Below the pieces are notes generated by a model. That model had not been told where the DNA came from. It saw nothing but the letters and a program-made list of their open reading frames with translations, and ran no database searches. A stretch of DNA of 64,000 nucleotides from the NCBI GenBank assembly GCA_029263855.1, contig JAJUFC010000013.1, positions 43,930-107,929 of the forward strand, in the 5' to 3' direction. The position numbers and the translations under genes are program-made. This DNA is from Candidatus Thermochlorobacteriaceae bacterium (GTDB lineage Bacteria > Bacteroidota > Chlorobiia > Chlorobiales > Thermochlorobacteraceae). This document shows positions 26,710 to 34,505 of the stretch, piece by piece (within the stretch, counting starts at the first letter, position 1; each line of letters begins with the position of its first letter).

Positions 26710-27621
26710 TTAAGTTTGCGGCGGCGGCGTGGTTTTCTGCTGTGTTTTGTGCGTCATCTTGCTCTGATACATCGCCTCGTCAGCACGCTCCATCAAACTC
26801 TCGTAACCTGAATCGCTGCTGCTAATACCGACACTGATGGCAAGTTCGCATGGAAGTTGCTCTGACTGATTGAACGCCGCGAGTGCTTCACGAATGCGCT
26901 TGAAAGTGATTTGGGCTTGCGAGAAATCGGTTTCAGGCATGGCAACGATGAACTCATCTCCGCCGAATCGCCCGATTAAATCAGCGGCGCGCAGTTGTTC
27001 TTTGAGCAACGTGCTTAGTGCAATCAGCGCTTCATCTCCGACTTTGTGCCCGTGGGCGTCGTTGATGTGTTTGAAATCGTCGAGGTCAATCATTGCCACA
27101 GAGAGCGGACGCTTGTAGCGGCGCGCACTGGAAAGTTCATATTCGTAAAGTTCGGTGAAGCGATGGCGATTGAGCGTGCCTGTCAAAAAGTCGCGATTGG
27201 CGCGCTCTTCAAGCTGCTTCTGAAATTGTGCGTTCATCATCTCGAACTTATGTGCCTCGATGACTTGCGAGACCGTTCTGACCAGATTCTCATCTGTCAA
27301 TTCGTCTTTAATGATGCAATCTTTCACGCCGTTCTTCATTGAGGAGATAATCAAATTTTCATTTCCACGCTCGCAGAGCAACACCATTGGAATCGGGTTT
27401 GCTAGTCGAGCAACACGGCTGAAAAAATGCATGGTGTCATTTAAAGATTTAGTAAAGTTCACCACTATGCCGTTGAATCGCACTGTATCGCTAAGAAGCA
27501 ATTGATAACCTTGCTCACATGTCGAAGCGGAAATCACTGAGAACCGTTCGGAATTGATAAGCGCCGTGCTGAATAGCATCGTTTGCGCTTCGTCGGCGGA
27601 AAGAAGCAGAAGTCCTTGCAT
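26710..27621 (-). CDS. Diguanylate cyclase with degenerate receiver domain
   Basis: It should make cyclic di-GMP from two GTP. The C-terminal GGDEF domain is intact: 'FLTGTLNRHRFTELYEYE' start, 'VAMIDLDDFKHINDAHGH', the A-site 'GRFGGDEFIVA' and an I-site RxxD ('RAAD') five residues before GGDEF for product inhibition. The N-terminal 130 residues look like a receiver fold, but the phosphoacceptor region reads 'NGIVVNFTKSLND' with no aspartate in the usual place, so control is probably not by phosphorylation. ATG at 27621 ('MQGLLLLSADEAQ') is preferred over an upstream TTG. It ends with a Pro/Thr tail. Confidence 0.92.
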   Translation of the reverse strand: MQGLLLLSADEAQTMLFSTALINSERFSVISASTCEQGYQLLLSDTVRFNGIVVNFTKSLNDTMHFFSRVARLANPIPMVLLCERGNENLIISSMKNGVKDCIIKDELTDENLVRTVSQVIEAHKFEMMNAQFQKQLEERANRDFLTGTLNRHRFTELYEYELSSARRYKRPLSVAMIDLDDFKHINDAHGHKVGDEALIALSTLLKEQLRAADLIGRFGGDEFIVAMPETDFSQAQITFKRIREALAAFNQSEQLPCELAISVGISSSDSGYESLMERADEAMYQSKMTHKTQQKTTPPPQT

Positions 27622-28002
27622 AGCGAAAGTTTTCAACAAGTGATTTTAGAAAGTCGGGCACAAGTATTAGAAAGATACAGAACTATTTCGCATTTGCCTT
27701 ATGGAGTCAATACGAGGGTCTGCTCGATAGAAGTAACGGGTTAAGAAAATTTAACAGCGCGATTTGCGAAACTTATCTTACTTTCGCTAAACAGATAAAT
27801 TGATAAATTGCTTCTTTGTAAAGTGCGCTACACTTTGTATTCGCCCGCTATGACGTACATGGGCGTTTTTCTTTATCGGAATTTTTCTTATACTCTGAAT
27901 CGTATCTCCTAAGCGTTTCAGTATTGCGTCGCAAGCGCAAGGTATATCGGTTTCAACATCAACAGTTTTCTATTAACCAAAAACAACAATTACTCTACGG
28001 TT
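27622..28002. promoter_or_regulatory. Divergent control region with a plus-strand terminator-like hairpin
   Basis: This 381-bp gap separates the leftward cyclase gene from exbB. It holds no credible gene. The stretch around 27795-27840 contains AT-rich candidate promoter sequence, including TACACTTTG, which is close to but not exactly the TAnnTTTG element used by Bacteroidetes sigma factors. A terminator-like hairpin follows at 27842-27874, so the exbB transcript may have an attenuated leader. Confidence 0.45.
27842..27874 (+). terminator. Terminator-like hairpin in the exbB leader
   Basis: CGCCC (27842-27846) pairs with GGGCG (27861-27865), with an extra ATG/CAT pairing inside, followed directly by TTTTTCTTT. 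No plus-strand gene lies upstream, so it would end a short leader RNA or a small RNA. Confidence 0.6.
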
Positions 28003-28761
28003 ATGAAGCAAAATGCATTCACAGCGGTCCTCATTATCGTTGCCGCCAGCGTCTCGTTCTCGTTTTACTTTTTTTACATGGGCAATCAGCCCAAAGATTC
28101 AATCTGGCATGCGATGTATGAAGGTGGACCGCTCGTCGCCGTGCTGATTACCTTGATTATTATGGTTTTTGCTTACATCATTGAGCGCACGATTGCGTTG
28201 GGAAAAGCCTCAGGCAAATCGACGATGACGGATTTTGTGAAGAGCGTCAAAGAAGAAATTGAAACAGGTAGAATTGACAGTGCGATTGAAAAGTGCGACC
28301 AGCACCAGAGTTCTTTGGCGGCTGTGATTCGGGCGGGCTTGGAAAAGCACAAAGAGTTAGTCGCGAAGAACGTAACCGACCCCGACAAGAAAACCGCAAG
28401 TTTGCAAAAAGCGATGGAAGAAGCCACCCAAATGGAAATGCCACTTTTGGAGCGCAATTTGGTCGCCATTTCCACGATTGCTTCAATCTCGACTATGGTG
28501 GGGTTGCTTGGCACCACGATTGGCATGATTCGCTCGTTCTCGGCGCTTGCGACGGGCGGCGCGCCTGACGCGGTTGGACTTTCACGCGGTATCTCTGAAG
28601 CCCTTTACAACACGGCGGGCGGCATTTTCGGCGGCATTATTGCTATTGTCGCTTATAACTATTTCACGACGCGCATTGACGGATTCACGCACATGATTGA
28701 CGAAGCGGCGTTCTACATTGTGCAAACACTTGCAACCCGAAGCGAAAAAGTAAACGCATAA
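28003..28761 (+). CDS. exbB: ExbB/TolQ-family proton channel
   Basis: It forms the inner-membrane proton channel that powers TonB. The hydrophobic segments are near residues 5-26, 42-65, 160-185 and 210-228. The family core 'ISTIASISTMVGLLGTTIGMI' (part: 'SISTMVGLLGTTIGMIRSF') and 'GISEALYNTAGGIFGGIIAIVAYNYF' (part: 'EALYNTAGGIFGGIIAIVAY') are clear. At 252 residues it has one extra N-terminal membrane segment compared with short ExbB. It heads a four-gene unit exbB-exbD-exbD-tonB. Confidence 0.94.
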   Translation: MKQNAFTAVLIIVAASVSFSFYFFYMGNQPKDSIWHAMYEGGPLVAVLITLIIMVFAYIIERTIALGKASGKSTMTDFVKSVKEEIETGRIDSAIEKCDQHQSSLAAVIRAGLEKHKELVAKNVTDPDKKTASLQKAMEEATQMEMPLLERNLVAISTIASISTMVGLLGTTIGMIRSFSALATGGAPDAVGLSRGISEALYNTAGGIFGGIIAIVAYNYFTTRIDGFTHMIDEAAFYIVQTLATRSEKVNA

Positions 28762-28807
28762 GGCTTAGACTCTTTGACAGACACAAATTCAAAATTGGTT
28801 AAGCAAT

Positions 28808-29347
28808 ATGCCAAAGATTAAAACGAAACGTGTCGGATTCAAGCTCGACATGACCCCGATGGTCGATGTCGCATTCTTGCTTCTCACGTTTTTTATGCTC
28901 ACGACGCAATTCAAACCGCCAGAGCCGACCCCGATTGACTTACCCTCATCAAACGCGACCGTTCCGTTGCCTGATACGGATATTTTGATGGTGCAAATCG
29001 GCAAAGATGACGAACTCTTTTTGGGCGTAGATTCGCAACCCGCTCGCGAGCGCATCTTCGAGAGCACGATTCGCAAACAACTCCAAGAAGCTGGTTATCC
29101 TGCGATTGATGACTCGCTTCGCAAGTTCAAACTCAACGATGCGTTCTCGGTCAACAAGGATAACCTTGAAAAAATGATTATCGCCGCCCGTTTTGCCAAC
29201 CCGAAATTGCGTCCTGTCATCAAAGCCGACGTCAATTCGAGTTATGAGATGGTCGATTTTGTTATGAAGACCTTTAAGAAAACCAATATGCCGACCTTCA
29301 ACCTCATTACGGGGCTTGAAGGCGGACTTGGAGATTCTAAAAACTAA
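28808..29347 (+). CDS. exbD: ExbD/TolR-family protein (first copy)
   Basis: ExbD couples proton flow to TonB. After a basic leader, 'FKLDMTPMVDVAFLLLTFF' holds the single membrane helix and the essential aspartate (MVDVAFLL). The periplasmic part is 179 residues in total and ends 'FVMKTFKKTNMPTFNLITG'. It contains an insert relative to E. coli ExbD (141 residues). It is 46 bp after exbB and 15 bp before a second exbD. Confidence 0.94.
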   Translation: MPKIKTKRVGFKLDMTPMVDVAFLLLTFFMLTTQFKPPEPTPIDLPSSNATVPLPDTDILMVQIGKDDELFLGVDSQPARERIFESTIRKQLQEAGYPAIDDSLRKFKLNDAFSVNKDNLEKMIIAARFANPKLRPVIKADVNSSYEMVDFVMKTFKKTNMPTFNLITGLEGGLGDSKN

Positions 29348-29362
29348 CCACACAATTTTACA

Positions 29363-29965
29363 ATGGCTGCCGTTGGTTCGCCCGAACCCAAAAAGAAAGG
29401 CAAAAAAGGCAAAAAAATGCCGAAGCGCGTGGGGTTCAGCCTCGATATGACCCCGATGGTCGATGTCGCCTTCTTGCTTTTAACCTTCTTTATGCTCACG
29501 ACCACGTTTTCCAAGCCGAAAACGATGGAAATCAACTTGCCCGCTGAAAAAAACGAAGACACGAAGGTCGAAGTCGCCGAATCCAACGTGCTGACCGTGC
29601 GCATTATGGAAGGCGACAAAGCCTATTGGAACATCGGATTCAAGCCGCCCGAGTCGATTGACCTTTACGACGAAGGCGACGGCGGAAAGCCCTCTATCAG
29701 CGACAAGTTCCGTAAAATGCTCAAAGAGAAGCGCGAACAAATCCGCCAAGAAGTCGGCGAAGATGTGATGGTCTTGGTCTTGAAATTGGATAAAAAAGCC
29801 AAATACCGCAACCTTGTCGACATCATTGACGAACTGAATATCTCCAATCCACCCATCAAACGTTTTAGTATTGCCGATTTCACCGAGGCTGACGGCGAAG
29901 AAATTGCACAAATGCTTGCTGGTGGTGCACAAACCGAACCTCAACCAAAGGAGAAAAAGAAATGA
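29363..29965 (+). CDS. exbD: ExbD/TolR-family protein (second copy)
   Basis: This is a paralogue of the gene before it, with the same 'FSLDMTPMVDVAFLLLTFF' helix and channel aspartate. It starts with a lysine-rich leader ('KKKGKKGKKMPKR'). The periplasmic domain differs from the first copy and ends with a charged tail 'EPQPKEKKK'. The two copies probably form a hetero-oligomer with ExbB, as seen for paired exbD genes in Bacteroidetes operons. Its stop overlaps the tonB start by 4 bp (ATGA). Confidence 0.94.
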   Translation: MAAVGSPEPKKKGKKGKKMPKRVGFSLDMTPMVDVAFLLLTFFMLTTTFSKPKTMEINLPAEKNEDTKVEVAESNVLTVRIMEGDKAYWNIGFKPPESIDLYDEGDGGKPSISDKFRKMLKEKREQIRQEVGEDVMVLVLKLDKKAKYRNLVDIIDELNISNPPIKRFSIADFTEADGEEIAQMLAGGAQTEPQPKEKKK

Positions 29966-30813
29966 CGGACGAAAAAGAAACGATGGACGTCGCGTCGGAG
30001 CATAAAGACGGCTTCGTTAAGACGGACTACCTCGACACCGACAAAATGCGCCATCTGACCTACGGCAATCTCGTGCTGCGACGAGAATATCACGTGTTCA
30101 TGGCTAAAGGCGTAGGCTATGCTATCGGCATCATTGCTGGTATCTTCATTTTTTATTTGAGTTGGGGCTGGATTAAACAACTCCTGACCGCGTCGGACGA
30201 TGAAATCATGACCGTGAAGCCGCGACAACTTTCCATCTCGGATTTGCAACCGCCTCCGCCGATGGACCAGAACCAACCGCCACCCCCGCCGCCGCCCGCG
30301 TTCAAACCGCCCGCCGCTCCCGACGTTGGTGAAGTCAAAAAAGTGAAGGACGAAGAAGCGCCTCGCCAAAAAACATTCGCCGACCAAGACCTCATTAAAA
30401 AAGCAACCGCCAAAGGTGCCGCAGGCGAAGGCGATACCACGGGACTTTCCGACCCCAACATCGGCTTTGCCGGCACAGGAAGCGGACCTGTTGAACCCGT
30501 CGACGACGGCGGAGACCCGCCTGACTTTGTGGCTGTGGAAAAAGACCCAGAGTTCGTCAATCGTGTTCAAGCCGCATATCCAGATATGGCGAGAAAAGCA
30601 GGTATCGAGGGCAAGGTGATTGTCAAGGTGCTCGTCGGAAAAAATGGAAAGCCAGAAAAAGCGCAAATCATTAAAAATCCGGGCACAGACATTTTTGATG
30701 AATCCGTCATCAACGCCGTGATGAACTCGACCTATACGCCCGCTATTCAAAACGGACGTCCAGTTAAGGTCTGGCTGATGGTGCCGTTTAGTTTTAAACT
30801 CAACGCACGCTAA
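29962..30813 (+). CDS. tonB: TonB energy transducer
   Basis: TonB carries inner-membrane energy to outer-membrane receptors. A cytoplasmic N-terminus of about 48 residues precedes one membrane helix (about 50-74, 'GVGYAIGIIAGIFIFYLSW'). A proline-rich spacer ('QPPPPPPPAFKPPAAPD') follows. The C-terminal TonB domain is 'RVQAAYPDMARKAGIEGKVIV' (part: 'AYPDMARKAGIEGKV') with 'SVINAVMNSTYTPAIQNGRP'. An AAAGGAG ribosome site lies just before ATG. At 283 residues it is longer than E. coli TonB because of the N-terminus. Terminator at 30834-30861. Confidence 0.95.
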   Translation: MTDEKETMDVASEHKDGFVKTDYLDTDKMRHLTYGNLVLRREYHVFMAKGVGYAIGIIAGIFIFYLSWGWIKQLLTASDDEIMTVKPRQLSISDLQPPPPMDQNQPPPPPPPAFKPPAAPDVGEVKKVKDEEAPRQKTFADQDLIKKATAKGAAGEGDTTGLSDPNIGFAGTGSGPVEPVDDGGDPPDFVAVEKDPEFVNRVQAAYPDMARKAGIEGKVIVKVLVGKNGKPEKAQIIKNPGTDIFDESVINAVMNSTYTPAIQNGRPVKVWLMVPFSFKLNAR

Positions 30814-30833
30814 GTTCAAATTCAATGCTCTTT

Positions 30834-30862
30834 GCCGACGCCTTTGGGTGTCGGCTTTTTTA
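30834..30862 (+). terminator. Intrinsic terminator after the exbB-tonB unit
   Basis: GCCGAC (30834-30839) and GTCGGC (30850-30855), extended by inner pairs, form a hairpin followed by six T. Its outer stem is the same as the terminator after korB. Confidence 0.88.
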
Positions 30863-30934
30863 TTCGAGCATTAAAATCGAGTATCAATTTTTGAAAACCA
30901 ATCGCCTTTTCGTCAATTCAAATTAAAGGAAACC

Positions 30935-31330
30935 ATGAACAACGGAGCCTATCACTCAAACGGGTCGGGAAAAAATGAAGACGACGATTTCAATGTGCGC
31001 CAAACCGACGAGGTTTTGCGAAACATTCAGCGCGAGCGCGCACGAAAGCCTGTGCGAAAAAAAACGTCGCGCGGCATGTGGTTTGGCTTAACAACCAACG
31101 AGGTGATTGGCTACAGCGTAATGCTGATGTTTTTCGTCTTGGGCGGAATGGTTTATCTCGGTGCACTTGTGCCGCAGTGGGCAACGGTCGAGTATCGCAA
31201 TGTTTTAATGACCGTGATGTTTCTCTACGGAATTTATCGCGGCGTTACAACCTACGCCAAAGCCAGCCAATCGCGACGCCGCCAAGCCTTTGAAGAGCAA
31301 CAACGCGAACAAGATGAGGAGTTGAACTAA
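30935..31330 (+). CDS. Small two-helix membrane protein, unknown function
   Basis: I do not recognise a family for this 131-residue protein. The polar N-terminal half ends in a basic stretch ('RKPVRKKTSRG'). Two hydrophobic helices follow, 'VIGYSVMLMFFVLGGMVYLG' and 'VLMTVMFLYGIYRGVTTY', then an Arg/Gln/Glu-rich tail ('EEQQREQDEEL'). Both termini would be cytoplasmic. A weak AAAGGA site precedes ATG. It follows the tonB terminator, so it has its own promoter, and converges on sdaAB. Confidence 0.78.
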   Translation: MNNGAYHSNGSGKNEDDDFNVRQTDEVLRNIQRERARKPVRKKTSRGMWFGLTTNEVIGYSVMLMFFVLGGMVYLGALVPQWATVEYRNVLMTVMFLYGIYRGVTTYAKASQSRRRQAFEEQQREQDEELN

Positions 31331-31338
31331 CCTGCGTT

Positions 31339-32046
31339 TCACTTTTCATACATTGAACTTCCTTCTTGAATGGATTCAATCAGTCGTGCGAATTTCACCC
31401 ACCCCAGCGCGCCGACCGCACTCACGCACGAAGGCGGAAGCGGATTATCCAACTCCATGACCATGCTCGCCATTGGCGGCTTTTGATTTTTATTGCGTGA
31501 GACAAACATCTGCGCGATATTGACTTTCCTTTCAGCGATAATGCCGCTGATGCGTTGAATACTTCCCGGAACGTCTTCAGCAATGACAATCAACGTATCG
31601 AGTTGCGCCGTAAATTCCACCGCAAAGCCCTCGATTTCCTCAATTTTAATCCTTCCGCCGCCGAGCGACGCACCCACGATTTCAATTTTATGGTTCTCTC
31701 CAAAGAGTTGCAGACGTGCCGCGTTGGAGTGAAACCGCTCGGCATCGCCTTGAAACTTAAACTGCCAATCAAGCCCTTTTGAGCGTGCAATGTCAAACGC
31801 ATCTTTAATGCGCTCGTCGTCAGGTGCAAAGCCTAAAATGCCGCCAATAATCGCGCAATCTGTGCCGTGCCCTTTGTGCGTGCGAGCAAAGGAGTTATAG
31901 AGCGTAATGACGGCACGGCGCGGCGATTCGCCCAAGAGGCGACGCGCAATAAATCCGATTCGGCTTGCGCCTGCTGTGTGAGAACTCGACGGTCCTATCA
32001 TAATCGGACCTAAAATGTCAAATAAACTTGGCTCAGGTGTATTCAT
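31339..32046 (-). CDS. sdaAB: L-serine dehydratase, beta subunit
   Basis: With an alpha subunit it would form the iron-sulfur L-serine deaminase giving pyruvate and ammonia. The beta-domain signature is 'DILGPIMIGPSSSHTAGASRIG' (part: 'GPIMIGPSSSHTAGA') near residue 10. 'GHGTDCAIIGGILGFAPDD' follows. The C-terminus is an ACT domain ('DTLIVIAEDVPGSIQRISGI'), a likely serine-sensing site. ATG at 32046 is chosen since similarity begins at 'MNTPEPSLFDIL'; it gives 235 residues. No alpha-subunit gene is in the window. Confidence 0.93.
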   Translation of the reverse strand: MNTPEPSLFDILGPIMIGPSSSHTAGASRIGFIARRLLGESPRRAVITLYNSFARTHKGHGTDCAIIGGILGFAPDDERIKDAFDIARSKGLDWQFKFQGDAERFHSNAARLQLFGENHKIEIVGASLGGGRIKIEEIEGFAVEFTAQLDTLIVIAEDVPGSIQRISGIIAERKVNIAQMFVSRNKNQKPPMASMVMELDNPLPPSCVSAVGALGWVKFARLIESIQEGSSMYEK

Positions 32047-32163
32047 TTGTGATTGAAACTTTTGGCAAGTTAGGAATTTGCAAAAAAGTTTGAGCAAAGC
32101 ACGCCGTATCGCAAATAAATTTTCTTCGTAACTTGCGTGCCTTTCAAACCATCAATCAAACTT

Positions 32164-32979
32164 ATGAAGTTATTTTCACTTGAAGGAAAAATTGCCGTCG
32201 TTACAGGCGCGCTCGGCTTAATTGGCAAACAGCATTGTTTCGCGCTTGCCGAAGCAGGGGCGAGTGTGGTGGTAACGGATATGAATCAAGAAAAATGCGT
32301 TGCGTTTGCCGATGAACTCTCAAAGCAATTTCAGCGCAAGATGCTCGGTGTTGCGGCGGATATTACAAAACCCGATTCGCTCAAAGCCCTGCGCGACGCG
32401 ATTTTGAGCGCGTTTGGAAAAATTGACGTGCTCATCAATAATGCCGCTATCAACGATATGTTTGAGAATCCAACTGCCGCCGCCGAACTCTCAAAGTTTG
32501 AGAATTATCCGCTCGACCTTTGGCAGAAGTCGCTCGATGTGAATGTTACGGGTGTTTTTTTATGCTCGCAGATTCTCGGTGCGGAAATGGCGAAGCGTGG
32601 TTCGGGAAGCATTATCAATGTGGCATCTACTTACGGCATCGTCGCGCCCGACCAATCAATTTACAAGAAGAAAGATGGTTCACAAAGTTTTTGGAAGTCG
32701 GCGGCTTATCCTGCTACAAAAGGCGCAGTCATTTCCTTCACGCGGTTTCTTGCGGCGTATTGGGGCAATAAAGGCGTGCGCGTCAATACGCTTTCGCCCG
32801 GCGGCGTCGAGAACGCGCAAGATGATTACTTCGTGAAAAATTACGCTGCCAAAACTATGCTCGGCAGAATGGCAGAGCCTACGGACTACAGAGGCGCAAT
32901 CGTTTTTCTTGCTTCCGATGCTTCGGCGTATATGACGGGCGCGAACCTCGTCGTCGATGGCGGCTGGACGGCTTGGTAA
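32164..32979 (+). CDS. Short-chain dehydrogenase/reductase
   Basis: It is an NAD(P)-dependent oxidoreductase of the SDR family. The cofactor loop is 'VVTGALGLIGKQH', 'NNAAIND' marks the NNAG-like strand, and the catalytic Ser and YxxxK are in 'NVASTYGIV' and 'AAYPATKGAV'. The end 'ASDASAYMTGANLVVDGGWT' is typical. ATG at 32164 ('MKLFSLEGKIAVVTG') gives 271 residues. An insertion around 'YKKKDGSQSFWKS' between Ser and Tyr suggests a sugar- or polyol-type member, but the substrate is unknown. A GNAT gene follows 16 bp later. Confidence 0.92.
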   Translation: MKLFSLEGKIAVVTGALGLIGKQHCFALAEAGASVVVTDMNQEKCVAFADELSKQFQRKMLGVAADITKPDSLKALRDAILSAFGKIDVLINNAAINDMFENPTAAAELSKFENYPLDLWQKSLDVNVTGVFLCSQILGAEMAKRGSGSIINVASTYGIVAPDQSIYKKKDGSQSFWKSAAYPATKGAVISFTRFLAAYWGNKGVRVNTLSPGGVENAQDDYFVKNYAAKTMLGRMAEPTDYRGAIVFLASDASAYMTGANLVVDGGWTAW

Positions 32980-32995
32980 CACAAGACTTATCACG

Positions 32996-33520
32996 ATGCA
33001 GGTAAACTCTACGCTTCAGGCACTCTCGTTTCGTAACGCAACGGCGAACGATATTCCGCTGATTCAACGCCTTGCGCGCCAAATTTGGCATGCGCATTAT
33101 CCAAGCATTATCTCCGTTGAACAAATTGAGTATATGTTGCCACGAATGTATGGCGACGACATCATCGCGCAGGAACTTTCCGACACGACCTTGCGCTACG
33201 AACTGCTTTTTTGGGATAGCGAGCCAATCGGCTATGCGTCGTATCGCTTCGAACTGCCGAGCGTATTTCTTTCAAAACTTTATCTCAATCCCGATTTGCA
33301 CGGCAAAGGGCTTGGTCGCGCCGCGCTTATGCACCTTGAAGATGCCGCACGCGAACAAGGCGCGACTTCAATTTACCTTTTCGTCAACAAGCGCAACGAA
33401 AAAGCCATTCGTGCTTATTTGCGGTTTGGATTCGCGATTGAGCAGGAGGTCGTCAAAGACATCGGCGGCGGGTTTGTGATGGACGACTACAAAATGCGAA
33501 AACACCTTCTTTATGGCTGA
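32996..33520 (+). CDS. GNAT-family N-acetyltransferase
   Basis: It should transfer an acetyl group from acetyl-CoA. The 174-residue protein shows the GNAT core: 'RNATANDIPLIQRLARQIW' at the start, strand 'SKLYLNPDLHGKGLGRAAL' with the acetyl-CoA loop 'HGKGLGRA', and 'NEKAIRAYLRFGF' near the end. ATG at 32996 is preferred. Its last 8 bp overlap the next gene, a methyltransferase, so the two are likely co-translated. The substrate cannot be predicted. Confidence 0.9.
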   Translation: MQVNSTLQALSFRNATANDIPLIQRLARQIWHAHYPSIISVEQIEYMLPRMYGDDIIAQELSDTTLRYELLFWDSEPIGYASYRFELPSVFLSKLYLNPDLHGKGLGRAALMHLEDAAREQGATSIYLFVNKRNEKAIRAYLRFGFAIEQEVVKDIGGGFVMDDYKMRKHLLYG

Positions 33521-34481
33521 ATTGTTCATACAAGAAAACTTGCAAACTGAAACGATTGCATCGCCAATAGATGAAAGCGAGCGGCTTGTGCCGTTTCTCC
33601 GCTTACCCGACCGATTTAATTTATCGCAAGGCGATGTGTGGCAGTTGGTTCGTGCCGAGCCTTCGGGACTTATTTTTCTCAATCCGCGCCCAACCGCTGA
33701 AACGATAGGCACATACTACGAGCCAATGGATTATGACCCCTTCATTTCGCTCAAACAAACGCCCTCATTTCAAGACCGACTTTATACCTTCTTGCGCCGA
33801 TTCATCACGCTTCGCTACAAAGCCACATCGGTTTTGAAGCGCGCCAAATTTCAACAGGGCGAGCGATACAGCACGTTGGATATTGGCTGTGCGACAGGCG
33901 ATTTTTCTTGCGAACTCAAACGCCATGCCAAAGGTGTAAAGTTAGATTTATACGGAATTGAAATGTCGGAAAAAGCCGTCCGATTTGCGCAAGAAGAAAA
34001 TGAACTTTACGCCAAGCAAGGCGAACTGCTGACGGTTGACTTCAGCATTGAGTTTGATTTAATCACAATGTGGCATGTCTTGGAGCACGTTTTGCGGCTG
34101 AACGAAACGCTGGAAAAACTGCATCGCATTTTGAAGCCAAACGGCTTACTTGTGGTTGCTATGCCTAATCCCGACAGTTGGGACGCACGGCACTACGGCA
34201 AGTATTGGAATGGCTTCGATGCGCCGCGCCACCTTTATCACTTCACGCCGAAAGTGTTCGCGACCTTACTTGCGAAACATCGCTTCAAACTCATCGATAT
34301 GCACGCGCTTCCGCTTGATTGTTATTACAACGCGCTTTTGTCGGAAAAAATCGTGGCAGAAGCGAAAGGAAGTTCGGGCGGAGCGACGCTGTGGCTGAAC
34401 GCGATAATGAAAGGCTCAATCGCAACAAGTGCCGATGTGGAAACGGCATCGAGCGTGGTGTATTACATTCGCAAAAGTTAA
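33513..34481 (+). CDS. Class I SAM-dependent methyltransferase
   Basis: The protein has a C-type methyltransferase fold: motif I 'TLDIGCATGDFSCELKR', 'YGIEMSEKAVRFAQEE' for ribose binding, and 'DLITMWHVLEHVLRLNETLEKL' (part: 'ITMWHVLEHV'), typical of sugar- or quinone-type methylases. The N-terminal segment 'GLIFLNPRPTAETIGTYYEP' resembles enzymes with an N-terminal zinc-type unit, but cysteines are missing. The rest ends in a region with 'FDAPRHLYHFTPKV'. Substrate unknown; envelope polysaccharide is one possibility. Confidence 0.88.
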   Translation: MAELFIQENLQTETIASPIDESERLVPFLRLPDRFNLSQGDVWQLVRAEPSGLIFLNPRPTAETIGTYYEPMDYDPFISLKQTPSFQDRLYTFLRRFITLRYKATSVLKRAKFQQGERYSTLDIGCATGDFSCELKRHAKGVKLDLYGIEMSEKAVRFAQEENELYAKQGELLTVDFSIEFDLITMWHVLEHVLRLNETLEKLHRILKPNGLLVVAMPNPDSWDARHYGKYWNGFDAPRHLYHFTPKVFATLLAKHRFKLIDMHALPLDCYYNALLSEKIVAEAKGSSGGATLWLNAIMKGSIATSADVETASSVVYYIRKS

Positions 34482-34505
34482 AAAAACTCAACCGCTGAAC
34501 CGACC

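Noticed and set aside
24403..27621. A single operon from the cyclase through L21/L27 to the ATP-grasp gene
   Set aside because: A strong terminator at 25945-25980 lies after L27, and a 113-bp gap separates the cyclase stop from L21.
29941..30825. 294-codon minus-strand frame opposite tonB
   Set aside because: Lies entirely over tonB; composition (Phe, His, Arg) is that of a shadow frame.
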